Source: Pandoraea captiosa (GTDB taxonomy: Bacteria > Pseudomonadota > Gammaproteobacteria > Burkholderiales > Burkholderiaceae). From it: DNA of 64,000 nt. The stretch spans positions 496,001 to 560,000 of the forward strand of contig NZ_CABPSQ010000002.1 of the NCBI RefSeq assembly GCF_902459775.1, read 5' to 3'. Each line of letters begins with the position of its first letter. Positions within the stretch are counted from its first letter, which is position 1. The notes beneath the pieces were generated by a model. That model was not told the DNA's origin. It saw only the letters and a list, made by a program, of their open reading frames with translations, and did no database searches. Below are positions 35,862 to 44,850 of the stretch, piece after piece. A program made the translations under genes and the position numbers.

Positions 35862-36345
35862 CGTGAGCGCACGCAGTGCATGGACCCTGGGGCGGGCATG
35901 GAACGCACAAATGGAAACCGGCGGACTAAGCCGCCGGTTGAGGCCCCATCAGGGCATCGCCAGCCGCGTGTACCGGCGCGGCATGGTATGGGCCAAGGAG
36001 ACTTGGCACCAGAGGGCATTGCCGTGAAGCGGATGAACCCCGCAGGGTTCCCGGCCGTGCCCGTGCAGCTTCGCTGCCATTGGAGTATAGGACGCGCACG
36101 CCACTCGCCAATCGGCTTTTCGGATGAGAGCGACGCCTGTGTCTGGCGAGAACTATCGGAAGAGGACGCACTCGAATTGACGCACGATTTCCCTCATGAC
36201 TGTGGTTTCGTCCGCGCGAACTTTGCGTTCTAATGGCACCATTCCAGGCAATACGTGAACCGGCAAAGGCGCGAGGGCGTGAAAGCATGAAAGCGCGCAT
36301 GGCAGCCACGCCGCGCACTGGCGTACCCAGTCGAACATTCCAATA
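35862..36345. other. Structured intergenic region of unknown origin
   Basis: No convincing gene is present. It contains a perfect hairpin, AACCGGCGG (35916-35924) with CCGCCGGTT (35931-35939), followed by GAGGCCCC. It also contains smaller inverted repeats such as AACCCCGCAGGGTT near 36038. A weak 128-codon open frame spans it. The layout could be the remnant right end of a small insertion element, but no transposase is left. Confidence 0.4.
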
Positions 36346-36861
36346 ATGTCAACGAAACCTCTACAACGATGGGCCTTGCTGGCGTGCCTTTGCGCAGCCC
36401 AGACGGCGTTCGCCGCCGACCAGTGCGAGGGCATCCTCATGCTCGCCAAGAGCGCACAAACCGGCTTTGAAGACGTGACGGGCCCGCTCGTGGCCAAGAA
36501 CGAACTTGGCGAGAGCTATCAGGCGACCTATTCGGTGCCGGGCGGCGACTGCAAGGTGTTCCGCGCCACAGGCCTCGCGCCGACCTACGAATGCATCTGG
36601 GATTACCAGAAGATCACGCCGATGGACTTGCGCCGTCAGGCGCAGAAGTTCGCCACCGACGTGTCGCGTTGCACCCGCGGCGTGACGACCATGCGCACGA
36701 CCACGACGAATCCCGCCGGACTGCCTGCCGAATGGCAAAGCGCGAGCCGGAAATTCGCGCGTCCGGTCAATTTCACCATTACGGCGCAGGATCTGGTGAC
36801 GCCGCGCGGTGAACGGATGCGCGAGATTTCGCTGTCGGTCGAGAAGCAGGTAGACAAGTAA
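36346..36861 (+). CDS. Secreted hypothetical protein with two probable disulfides
   Basis: Encodes 171 residues with a signal peptide (LLACLCAAQTAFA cleaved before ADQC). The mature part has Cys at DQCEG, GDCKVF, YECIWDY and SRCTRG, consistent with two disulfides in the periplasm. The conserved-looking ATYSVPGGDCKVFRA suggests a beta-rich fold. I recognise no family. Confidence 0.7.
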   Translation: MSTKPLQRWALLACLCAAQTAFAADQCEGILMLAKSAQTGFEDVTGPLVAKNELGESYQATYSVPGGDCKVFRATGLAPTYECIWDYQKITPMDLRRQAQKFATDVSRCTRGVTTMRTTTTNPAGLPAEWQSASRKFARPVNFTITAQDLVTPRGERMREISLSVEKQVDK

Positions 36862-36903
36862 AACGACGCAGCTCAGGGGCACGCGGGAGCGTCGTGCTCA
36901 GCC

Positions 36904-36923
36904 CCGCCGGTAAAGGCGGGGCG
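36904..36923. other. GC hairpin after the secreted-protein gene
   Basis: CCCCGCC and GGCGGGG flank a six-base loop at about 36904-36923, with no T-tract. It is a possible weak transcript end. Confidence 0.4.
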
Positions 36924-37149
36924 GCGCATCGTGACCTGGGCCGGGCACCACGGTTTGCCCTCGGGGGCACGGCAGTTACAAACGGTTGCAGACCGCTCTG
37001 CGCATTAACATCTTTTCGGTCGACGCTCGTTCGGCTGACCCGGTAAAGTCATTCGTGAGGCGTATGGCGCACCTGTCACCCACAGGTGGAAACCGCGTCT
37101 CGTGCCAACCGGCCCCACCTTCGTGGCCGGGTGATGTGGCTGAACCGAA

Positions 37150-37413
37150 ATGAGTGCCCGACTGCGTTGCTGCTTCCTGTTACTGCTGGTGTGTGCCTTG
37201 CCTGCCTGGGCCGACGGCGGGCGGGGTCGCGACATGCTGGACCTGAACAAGGCATCGCTGCGCGAAGACATCAGTCGTTTCAACGCGGATCGCGGTCGCG
37301 GACAGGCGGCTTATCCGAACTGGGCTGCGCCGGCGGAACCGCGTGAGCGCCAGTACACGCCGCAAGGCGAACCTCGTGGCCAGCGCGGCGAGGGCGGTCG
37401 CCGCAACCGCTGA
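37150..37413 (+). CDS. Small secreted Arg/Gly-rich protein
   Basis: Encodes 87 residues. A signal peptide (RCCFLLLLVCALPAWA) is followed by a short hydrophilic chain (RDMLDLNKASLREDISRFNA) and an Arg/Gly/Pro-rich tail ending EGGRRNR. There is no cysteine in the mature part. It resembles small periplasmic proteins of unknown function. Confidence 0.6.
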   Translation: MSARLRCCFLLLLVCALPAWADGGRGRDMLDLNKASLREDISRFNADRGRGQAAYPNWAAPAEPRERQYTPQGEPRGQRGEGGRRNR

Positions 37414-37627
37414 CGCGTCGACGTTTGCGTGGGCGGTGAGTGCTGCCGCCCCCTCATCGGTTCGTTCGGCTCGCTCGGGCCGCGCAGCGTTATCCCGTCC
37501 ATCTCTCCCTCCCTGTCCCCTGCCGCTTTACTGCCGCTTTACTGACGCTTCACTGCTGCGTACTCGCGATTTTCGCCGACCGCGCCCCAGCCGAAATTCT
37601 TTCCTGCGTAACTGGTTGACTGCACCG

Positions 37628-37649
37628 AATGTTGCACATGTGCAACATT
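37628..37649. promoter_or_regulatory. 22-bp perfect palindrome upstream of porin 1
   Basis: The site AATGTTGCACA/TGTGCAACATT is symmetric over all 22 bases, the form expected for a homodimeric repressor or activator site. Confidence 0.55.
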
Positions 37650-37744
37650 AGATGCGTTCATCGACCGCCAAAGCCGGCTGCCGGTCGGCCTTGCGCAACG
37701 TCCATTATTCGTGGACATCACCGCGTATGTGAGTGATCGCTAAC

Positions 37745-37794
37745 CCCGCAATATGCGGGTTATATCGATCTCGTTATACCGAGATTAATTGCGG
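37745..37794 (+). promoter_or_regulatory. Competing hairpins in the porin 1 leader
   Basis: CCCGCA (37745-37750) can pair with TGCGGG (37754-37759). Alternatively CCGCAAT (37746-37752) can pair with ATTGCGG (37788-37794), enclosing a third hairpin, ATCTCG (37768-37773) with CGAGAT (37780-37785). The first two pairings exclude each other. Confidence 0.4.
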
Positions 37795-38002
37795 CGCGGA
37801 TGGTCCTCCGATTTTTGTCTCTCCACCATTTCCCAGCCACTTCGTGTGGTGCATTTTTCCGGCCGTTCCGACCTTTATGAGCGGGGGGCGGCTATGCGAG
37901 AATCACGGCCGTTTAACAGGGAGGCGCTTCTCGAATGGGCGCCGGCAGGTCCCGTGCAAGGCGGGAACAGGCACACAAAATACATAAAGCAAGGAGAAGT
38001 GA

Positions 38003-39043
38003 ATGAAGCGCAGCATGGCCAAGGGAATTGGCGGGGCGATCGTTTTGGGCGCGTGCATGAGTGCACCGGCCTTCGCGCAATCGAACGTCACGTTGTACGG
38101 TCAGGTCGACGCCTGGGTGGGCGCGGTCAAGAATCCGGGCGGCGATCGCGCCTGGACGCCGGGCGGCGGCGGTATGTCCACGTCGTACTGGGGCATGAAG
38201 GGTAGCGAAGATCTCGGCGGCGGCCTGAAGGCCGTGTTCGTGCTCGAAGACTTCTTCCGTCCGCAGAATGGTCAGTACGGCCGTTTCCAGGGCGATACGA
38301 TGTTCTCGCGCAACGCCTACGTCGGCCTGCAATCGGATACGGCCGGTACGGTCACGATGGGTCGACTGACCACGTCGTACTTCGTCTCGACGATCCTCTT
38401 CAACCCGTTCGTCGACTCGTACACGTTCAGCCCGATGGTGTTCCACACCTTCATCGGTCTGGCCGGTCAGGGTATCGTGGGCGACTCCGGCTGGAGCAAC
38501 GCCGTGATGTACACCACGCCGAACTTCAAGGGCCTGTCGGGCAGCGTGTCATACGCATTCGGCAACAAGGCAGGTGAGGCCGGCCAGAACAAGTGGAGCG
38601 CATCGGCGCTGTACTTCAACGGTCCGTTCGCCGCGTCGCTCGCGTATCAGCAAGTCAAGTTCGACGCCGTGCCGGACGACCTCGCCGGCATGACGGGCTT
38701 CCGCAGCCAGCAGGCCGTGCAACTGGGCGCCACGTACGACCTTCAGGTCGTGAAGCTCTTCGGTCAGTACCAGTACATCCGCAACAACGTCACGGGCGGT
38801 GGCGTGTCGGAAAACGGCGGCCAGCTGGGCGTGTCGGTGCCGCTGGGTAACGGCAAGGTGCTCGCCTCGTATGCGTACACGAAGAGCTCGGGTGCGAGCA
38901 ACGTAAACCGCAAGACCTGGGCGCTCGGCTACGACTACAACCTGTCCAAGCGTACCGACATTTATGCCGCGTACATGAACGACAAGGTGAGCACGCTCTC
39001 GGGCGGCGACACCTTCGGCGGCGGCATTCGCATGAAGTTCTGA
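38003..39043 (+). CDS. Gram-negative porin (OmpC-like)
   Basis: Encodes 346 residues; AAGGAG is eight bases upstream. A signal peptide ends AFA and the mature chain starts QSNVTLYGQVDAWVGAV, the hallmark of beta-proteobacterial trimeric porins. Sixteen-strand features follow (GMKGSEDLGGGLKAVFVLED, AYVGLQSDTAGTVTMGRL), ending in the canonical C-terminal Phe (GGIRMKF). It allows diffusion of small solutes across the outer membrane. It has its own strong terminator. Confidence 0.95.
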   Translation: MKRSMAKGIGGAIVLGACMSAPAFAQSNVTLYGQVDAWVGAVKNPGGDRAWTPGGGGMSTSYWGMKGSEDLGGGLKAVFVLEDFFRPQNGQYGRFQGDTMFSRNAYVGLQSDTAGTVTMGRLTTSYFVSTILFNPFVDSYTFSPMVFHTFIGLAGQGIVGDSGWSNAVMYTTPNFKGLSGSVSYAFGNKAGEAGQNKWSASALYFNGPFAASLAYQQVKFDAVPDDLAGMTGFRSQQAVQLGATYDLQVVKLFGQYQYIRNNVTGGGVSENGGQLGVSVPLGNGKVLASYAYTKSSGASNVNRKTWALGYDYNLSKRTDIYAAYMNDKVSTLSGGDTFGGGIRMKF

Positions 39044-39114
39044 GGCACCCCTGCGCACGCGCCGCACGCGCGTGCCGTAGCGACTTGCCAAAGTTGCCGA
39101 ACTTGCCGGGTGTG

Positions 39115-39146
39115 AAAAGGGGCAGACATCGTTGTCTGCCCCTTTT
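39115..39146 (+). terminator. Rho-independent terminator of porin 1
   Basis: A 14-bp perfect stem (AAAAGGGGCAGACA with 39133-39146) around TCGT is followed by further T residues. Confidence 0.93.
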
Positions 39147-39330
39147 TTCATTGTCCGCGCAGATCGGCGACATCCATGATCGCGCATGGCGTCGTAGATG
39201 TTTCGCACAGCGGTCCCGCGTGTCACCGATACGGCGGGTCCGCGCTATGATTTGCGCACCGCGCAAGACGGGGCCCCCCAACCCTTTGGCAGATCCGGCA
39301 TCAATTCCACATCAACGGAGCAGAGACGAC

Positions 39331-40179
39331 ATGACGATTCAACACGTAGGCATCATTGGCGCAGGCACGATGGGTAACGGCATTGCACAGGCCTGTGCAG
39401 TGGCCGGATTGTCGGTGACGATGGTCGACATCAGCGACGCGGCGGTGCAAAAAGGCGTGGCGACGATTGCCGGCAGCCTCGATCGCCTCATCAAGAAGGA
39501 CAAGATCACCGCCGCCGACAAGGAGGCTGCGCTCGCGCGTATCAAGACGTCCACCGACTACGCGGTGTTCGCAAGCGCCGACATCGTGATCGAAGCTGCC
39601 ACGGAGAACTTCGATCTGAAGGTGAAGATCCTCAAGCAGCTCGAAGGTGTGGTCGGCGAAGGGGCAATTCTTGCCTCCAATACGTCGTCGATTTCGATCA
39701 CCAAGCTCGCGGCCGTCGTCTCGAAGCCCGCGCAGTTCATCGGCATGCACTTCTTCAACCCGGTGCCGCTCATGGCACTCGTGGAGATCATTCGCGGCCT
39801 GCAAACGAGCGACGAAACGCATGCACGCGTCGACGCCCTCGCGCGTGCGCTCGGCAAGTCCCCGATTACCGTGAAGAATGCGCCGGGCTTCGTCGTCAAC
39901 CGGATTCTGGTGCCGATGATCAACGAAGCCTTCTTCGTGCTGGCGGAGAATCTGGCGTCGCCCGAAGAAATCGACGAAGGCATGAAGCTCGGCTGCAACC
40001 ACCCGATCGGCCCGCTGGCGTTGGCCGACATGATCGGTCTGGACGTCTGCCTGTCGGTGATGAACGTCTACTACGAGGAATTTGCCGACTCGAAGTATCG
40101 CCCTTGTCCGCTGCTCAAGGAGATGGTGGCCGCCGGCTACCTGGGACGCAAGACGGGACGCGGCGTCTACACGTACTGA
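39331..40179 (+). CDS. 3-hydroxybutyryl-CoA dehydrogenase
   Basis: Encodes 282 residues from ATG 39331. The NAD-binding motif is VGIIGAGTMGNGIAQACAVA. Catalytic and family motifs are IGMHFFNPVPLMALVEII (with the catalytic His), NAPGFVVNRILVPMINEAF and NHPIGPLALADMIGLD. It oxidises 3-hydroxybutyryl-CoA to acetoacetyl-CoA (or the reverse) in short-chain fatty acid or polyhydroxybutyrate turnover. It stands alone between porin 1 and the convergent paralogue cluster. Confidence 0.95.
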   Translation: MTIQHVGIIGAGTMGNGIAQACAVAGLSVTMVDISDAAVQKGVATIAGSLDRLIKKDKITAADKEAALARIKTSTDYAVFASADIVIEAATENFDLKVKILKQLEGVVGEGAILASNTSSISITKLAAVVSKPAQFIGMHFFNPVPLMALVEIIRGLQTSDETHARVDALARALGKSPITVKNAPGFVVNRILVPMINEAFFVLAENLASPEEIDEGMKLGCNHPIGPLALADMIGLDVCLSVMNVYYEEFADSKYRPCPLLKEMVAAGYLGRKTGRGVYTY

Positions 40180-40209
40180 GCGACTGAATGGACTGAGGCA
40201 AGTCGGTAC

Positions 40210-40228
40210 GGCGCGCGCAAGGCGCGCC
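40210..40228. other. Hairpin between convergent genes
   Basis: GGCGCGC (40210-40216) pairs with GCGCGCC (40222-40228). It lies between the dehydrogenase stop and the paralogue A stop, with no T-tract. Confidence 0.4.
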
Positions 40229-40262
40229 GGCCGGCGATACAGGTAACGCAGGCGTGGCGCGC

Positions 40263-42503
40263 TCAGACGTCGTTCGCCGCATATTGCGGTGATTCGGCTT
40301 TGACCGGTGCTTCCTGTGTTTCCGGCATATCCGGTGTCTCCGGTGTCTGGGGCGTTTGAGGCGCCGTACGCGGCTTGCCGGCAGCACCGGCAGCCGATGG
40401 GCGACGCGCGTCAAGCCCCAACTCGAAGGCCGCACTCGATACCGACGTGGATGCCGACAGCAGCGATGTCCCCGCTGCCCCCGATGTCGCGGAACTCCCC
40501 GAGCTTCCCGAAATCGCGCCCGAGCTTGCTGCGCTGCCGACACTACCGAAGCTGCTATGGCTGCTCAGCAACCCTTTGCGCGCGGTCAGCGGACGCGTAA
40601 TCGACACGGTGTACGGACTGCCGATGCGATGCCCGATGTCGGTGAACGCCACGTCGAGAATGTCCACGGCGTCTTGCGGCGTGTCGGCGCGTGCGAACGA
40701 GACCGCCTTGCTGCGGCTCCATGGATCGAGCAGCAACGTGGTGTCGCGCGTCATATAGGCGGCCCAGGCGAATTGCGCGGACGAGATGCCATCCTGATGC
40801 AGGCTCACGCGCGGATGCGGTGTCGAGGCGTCGAGAATGTCGATCAGTCGGGTCGACTCCGAGTAGAGCACCATGACGTGCGGCGACCGATTCTTGGGTT
40901 GCACGGTAATCATGCGAAGGTTGTCGATGTCGATGCCGTCCTGAAGCAAAAAGAAAAACAGGATCTCGGCATTCTCCTGACAGAAGGCTTCGGTGAACGG
41001 ATGGGAGTAGTAATACCGTGCGGTCACCTCTGCGGCCTGGCACTGCTGCTTGATCAACGGCAGCCGACGGTCGATGCCTTTCATCGCGGTGCGCAGCGAC
41101 GCACGATGGTCGACGATCGAGTTGTCCCGCATCGTGCGCAAGTCGGGACGATTGGATCGTACGAGATGCAGACGGCTGAGATCGGCGAACGCATTCTGAA
41201 TGGCTTCCTGTGCCGACTCGTCGGGCAGATGGCGCGTTGCGGAGAAGATGTCTTCAAAGCTGCCGGCAATGCTGTCCGGTGTCAACGGGCGGCTCGACCC
41301 GCAGCCGCCGCCACACAGGCGCAACGGTTCGTGCGCCTGCCATTGCCCGGTCGCGTGATCGTAGGTGACGGGCACTTGCGCGCGGGCGTGTCGCGGGGCG
41401 TCGATGAGCCAGTGATCGGCGCTGATGCCCTGTGTGGCCCGGTAGTAGCCTGCCTCCCCGCGAAGATAGCGATTTCCACCCACGACGACCAGCCGCGAGG
41501 CCTTGTCGGACGGCAACTCGGCTTCGGTGAAGCGTTGCTCATACCCGTCGAGATGATCGAACTCGCCCTTGATGGCGAAGCGGCTCGCGCTCCGTTCGTG
41601 GGTCGACAGATTGTCCGGCGCGCTGACGATGCCCGCGCGCTCGTCTTTCGGTATCTGCCACGGTGTCTCGCGCTTCGACGGAATCAATGCGGGCGCATTG
41701 CGCGGCGCGCCCGCTCGCGGCCGCGCGGCACGGGAGGTAGCGGGAGCGCCGACACCGCGTGGCGACGCAAATTGCACCAGCCCGATCAATTGATCGGTGG
41801 AGGGTGTCTTGCCGTCGATGCGCTCGACGGCGACGTCGGAGATTTCCGCCGGCAGACGCAGCAGTTGAACCTCCGGGAGAAAACCGGTGGTCATGTCGAT
41901 GGCGGCCGTCCAGCCCTTGACCGTTTTACGAACGGTGGCGGGAACTTCCCGGCCGGTGACGAGTGTGTAGGCGTCGGATATCGACTCTCCGGTGCTGGAG
42001 AACGGCGTGCGTGCGGCGGCCAGCGCTCTGAGTACGTCGACAGGGGCGTACTGCGATTTGAGCGCCGCGTGTCTGACCGGCTCGATCATGACCCCCGATG
42101 CCGCCGATGTTTCCAATGCTGGAACTGCGGCGTCGACACCGTCGGGCATCGGCGAGATGGCGTCGCGCGCCACGACGTCACCGGGAACGGTCGGTCGCGC
42201 GGGATCATCGGGGTCGCGAAAACGTTGCGGTACCGCTGCCGATGACGGCGTGACGAAGTTCGCGACCAGCATGATCGCCAGTGCTGCGGGCCATGCCCCG
42301 CCCGGATGCCGATGCGCGTGTGCACGCTCGTGCGGTGCGCTCGACGGCGCAGATCGCACACGGCTGTCTCGCTGCGGCCGTGCCGTCCGAGCGCGGCGGA
42401 ACGTGGCGGGAAAACCATTTCGATGTGCCGTGCGTGTCGACGCATGAGGCAAGCCGTAGCACACAGGCGCGGGCAACGCCCGGTGATGGTGGGTCAAAGG
42501 CAC
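40263..42503 (-). CDS. Exported putative cysteine enzyme, tandem paralogue A (unknown family)
   Basis: Encodes 746 residues from a GTG at 42503; GGAGA precedes it and the start aligns with paralogues B and C. A basic N-region of about 75 residues leads into a hydrophobic signal-like segment, WPAALAIMLVANFVTPSSA. A helical domain follows, then a module with YLRGEAGYYRATQG and LRLCGGGCG. The putative catalytic domain has FCQENAEILFFFLLQDGI, MITVQPKNRSPHVMVLYSES and LLLDPWSR, a Cys...His...Asp order like transglutaminase or papain-like enzymes. After VSITRPL the tail is Ser/Gly- then Pro/Glu/Thr-rich. It is the last of three tandem genes. Exact function is unknown, and a toxin or effector role is inference. 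Confidence 0.7.
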   Translation of the reverse strand: MPLTHHHRALPAPVCYGLPHASTRTAHRNGFPATFRRARTARPQRDSRVRSAPSSAPHERAHAHRHPGGAWPAALAIMLVANFVTPSSAAVPQRFRDPDDPARPTVPGDVVARDAISPMPDGVDAAVPALETSAASGVMIEPVRHAALKSQYAPVDVLRALAAARTPFSSTGESISDAYTLVTGREVPATVRKTVKGWTAAIDMTTGFLPEVQLLRLPAEISDVAVERIDGKTPSTDQLIGLVQFASPRGVGAPATSRAARPRAGAPRNAPALIPSKRETPWQIPKDERAGIVSAPDNLSTHERSASRFAIKGEFDHLDGYEQRFTEAELPSDKASRLVVVGGNRYLRGEAGYYRATQGISADHWLIDAPRHARAQVPVTYDHATGQWQAHEPLRLCGGGCGSSRPLTPDSIAGSFEDIFSATRHLPDESAQEAIQNAFADLSRLHLVRSNRPDLRTMRDNSIVDHRASLRTAMKGIDRRLPLIKQQCQAAEVTARYYYSHPFTEAFCQENAEILFFFLLQDGIDIDNLRMITVQPKNRSPHVMVLYSESTRLIDILDASTPHPRVSLHQDGISSAQFAWAAYMTRDTTLLLDPWSRSKAVSFARADTPQDAVDILDVAFTDIGHRIGSPYTVSITRPLTARKGLLSSHSSFGSVGSAASSGAISGSSGSSATSGAAGTSLLSASTSVSSAAFELGLDARRPSAAGAAGKPRTAPQTPQTPETPDMPETQEAPVKAESPQYAANDV

Positions 42504-42548
42504 GGGGAAGTCTCCGAAGAATACGCTGCGTGGACGAACGGGAGGCAC

Positions 42549-44729
42549 TCACACACTGACGGGCTGTGCCTGCGGCAAATCGATCGACTCGCGTGGCGGC
42601 CCCGGTACCTGACCCGTCTCGCTATTCCAGCTCGTTGCACCGGTCGATTGGCCGGAGAGCGAGTTGCTGCCGACGCTCCCTCGACTGCCCACGCTCGCCT
42701 GACGACCGGTGCCGGTGCGCCGTGCGCCGAGGGGGCGCGTGATGGAGACGCGGTACCGGTTGCCAGGCCGATGCCCGATATCGGAGAACGCCGCGTCGAG
42801 CGCGTCGACCAGATCGACGGCATGATTCGCGTTCGCGAAGGACGTCGCGCGTGCGCGGCTCCAGGGATCGAGCAGCACGGTCGAATCGCGCGACTCGTAG
42901 ATCTCGCGCGCGAACAGCATGTCGCTGATGCCGTCGGGCTCCAGGTTCAGCGGCGGTTGGGGCGTCGCTGATTCGAGCACACCGATCAGGCGCTCCGACT
43001 CCGTGTACAGCACCAGCACGTGCGGCGGCCGGTTCTTTGGTTGCACGGTGATCATGCGAACCCGCTCGGTCGGAATGTTGTTTGCCAGCAGGTAGTGAAA
43101 CAGGATCTCCGAATTCTCCTGACAGAAGGCCTCGCTGTAGCGATTCCAGTAGTAGTGCATGGTGGTGATGAGAGACGCCTCCTCCTGTTGCCTGACCAGC
43201 GGCAGGTCGCGCCGGATGCGCTTCATCGAGACACGCAGCGCTTCGCGGTGATCGATGATCGAGTTGTCTCGCATCATGTGAAGATCGGGTCGGTTGCTGC
43301 GTGTGAGATGCAGCAAACTCAGATCGTTGAACGCGTAGCGAATCCCTTCGCGCGCGCTGTCGTCGAGGTGCGCAAGGGCGTCGAAAATCTTCTGCCGATC
43401 GACGGCGATGCTGTCGGGGCTCGCTTCGCGGCTCGGCCCACACCCGCCGCCACAAAGGCGTAATGGCTTTTCTGCGCGCCATGCGCCGGTGGCCGGATCG
43501 TACGTCACCGGCACCTGCGCGACGTGACCGCTACCGCGTGGGGGCGACACGAGCCAGTGGTCCGCGCTGCGCCCGCGCATGGCGTGGTAGTAACCGGCTT
43601 CCCCGCGAAGGTAGTGCCGACCGCCGAGCAGGATCAGACGACCACGGCGATCGTCGGGCAGGCGGTCCGCAGAGAACGATTGGGCGTAGCCGCGCAAATG
43701 TTCATGCTCGCCTTCGATGTGCCAGTCGGGTCGCGCAAGCGTCGCCGGGCCATTGCCGGCGCCAGACATGTCGGAGGCCGACGGCAGGGCAGCGCCGACC
43801 GGCTCGGGCAATGACGGTGGTGTCTCATCCGGACCGTTTTGCGCGGCTGCAACGCTGTGCGACGCATCGTTTCGACGCCCTGCGTGTGTGCGTCGGTCCT
43901 TGTACATCCGGGCGAAGTCTGGACGCGCGCGGACGACGCCACGACTTTGCCAGTTGCGTGCGTCGGCAGACTGCACCACCGACATGAGGCGCCCGGCATC
44001 GGGCACGCGCCCGTCGATCCCCTCGGCCGCGATACCGGCGGCTTCGCCGGGAATACGCGACAAGCCGACATCCGGAATCAGCCCGGTGGCGAAGTCGAGG
44101 GCTTCGGTCCATTGGTCGATGCTTCTGCGCGTTCCGGCATCGACGGTGTCGCCAGTCACGAGCGCGTACATCTCGATCAGCGCCCCGCCAGTGTGCTGGA
44201 ACGGGGCGCTCGATGCGGCAACCGCACCCAGGAATTCGGACAGGGTGTAATCGGACTTGATCGGCAGGAATTCCACGGGACGAACGGCGACGCCATCGGA
44301 TGAGGCGCGCAACGGCGTGCTTGCCGCCGCTTGCCCGTCGACGAACGACGGCGCCTCCTTGCCAGGCTGTGTCCGATGCGTTGCGCCGCGCGGAATGCCG
44401 CTGGCCACCGGCGAGATCATGTTCGCCACGAGAAGCAGCGCGAGAGCCGCCGGCCAGGCCTTGCCCGTGTGACATGGGACGTCGCCCTGTTGCCGGTGAC
44501 ATGACACGCTCGACGCTCTGCGCTGCGTGCCTCGGCATGCGGCGTGGGTGGTCCGGGCACGACGTAAGGAACGCGCCAGACCGACGTCTGCATCGGCGCA
44601 CATGCGGGTGAGTTGATGGGTGAGCTGACGAGGCGGCTGACGAGTGGGCTGATGAGTGGACTGACCTGCGGGCGGCATGCCGTACTGCGGCGATGCGTGG
44701 GTGACGCGGCAATGGGAGCGGTAGGGCAT
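42549..44729 (-). CDS. Exported putative cysteine enzyme, tandem paralogue B (unknown family)
   Basis: Encodes 726 residues from ATG 44729, with GGAGA just upstream. It has the same layout as A: an N-region (MPYRSHCRVTHASPQYGMPP), a hydrophobic export segment WPAALALLLVANMISPVASG, HYLRGEAGYYHAMRG, LRLCGGGCGPSR, the core FCQENSEILFHYLL, MITVQPKNRPPHVLVLYTES and VLLDPWSR. The Asp/Glu positions between His and LLLDPW differ from A, so LLLDPW is the better candidate for the third catalytic residue. The tail is Ser/Gly-rich. It lies 45 bp upstream of A and 121 bp after C on the same strand. Confidence 0.7.
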   Translation of the reverse strand: MPYRSHCRVTHASPQYGMPPAGQSTHQPTRQPPRQLTHQLTRMCADADVGLARSLRRARTTHAACRGTQRRASSVSCHRQQGDVPCHTGKAWPAALALLLVANMISPVASGIPRGATHRTQPGKEAPSFVDGQAAASTPLRASSDGVAVRPVEFLPIKSDYTLSEFLGAVAASSAPFQHTGGALIEMYALVTGDTVDAGTRRSIDQWTEALDFATGLIPDVGLSRIPGEAAGIAAEGIDGRVPDAGRLMSVVQSADARNWQSRGVVRARPDFARMYKDRRTHAGRRNDASHSVAAAQNGPDETPPSLPEPVGAALPSASDMSGAGNGPATLARPDWHIEGEHEHLRGYAQSFSADRLPDDRRGRLILLGGRHYLRGEAGYYHAMRGRSADHWLVSPPRGSGHVAQVPVTYDPATGAWRAEKPLRLCGGGCGPSREASPDSIAVDRQKIFDALAHLDDSAREGIRYAFNDLSLLHLTRSNRPDLHMMRDNSIIDHREALRVSMKRIRRDLPLVRQQEEASLITTMHYYWNRYSEAFCQENSEILFHYLLANNIPTERVRMITVQPKNRPPHVLVLYTESERLIGVLESATPQPPLNLEPDGISDMLFAREIYESRDSTVLLDPWSRARATSFANANHAVDLVDALDAAFSDIGHRPGNRYRVSITRPLGARRTGTGRQASVGSRGSVGSNSLSGQSTGATSWNSETGQVPGPPRESIDLPQAQPVSV

Positions 44730-44850
44730 GGCGACGTCTCCGAAAGAGGGCTTTCACGCGGCGTGATGCAAGAGGGGCAAGAGGGAAGAGAGGGAAGAGA
44801 TGCGCGGCCCGGACCGACGGGAAGATGAAGCGGGCAACGACGTGCGTGCG

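Larger units (their letters stand above)
37414..38002 (+). other. Upstream region of porin 1
   Basis: This region of about 590 bp has no gene. It contains 11-bp repeats near 37528-37550 (TGCCGCTTTAC), a 22-bp palindrome (37628-37649) and a cluster of competing hairpins (37745-37794) described separately. Confidence 0.6.

Noticed and set aside
40356-42245. 629-codon plus-strand open frame opposite paralogue A
   Set aside because: Composition is typical of a shadow frame. The minus-strand frame shows conserved motifs shared with two paralogues.
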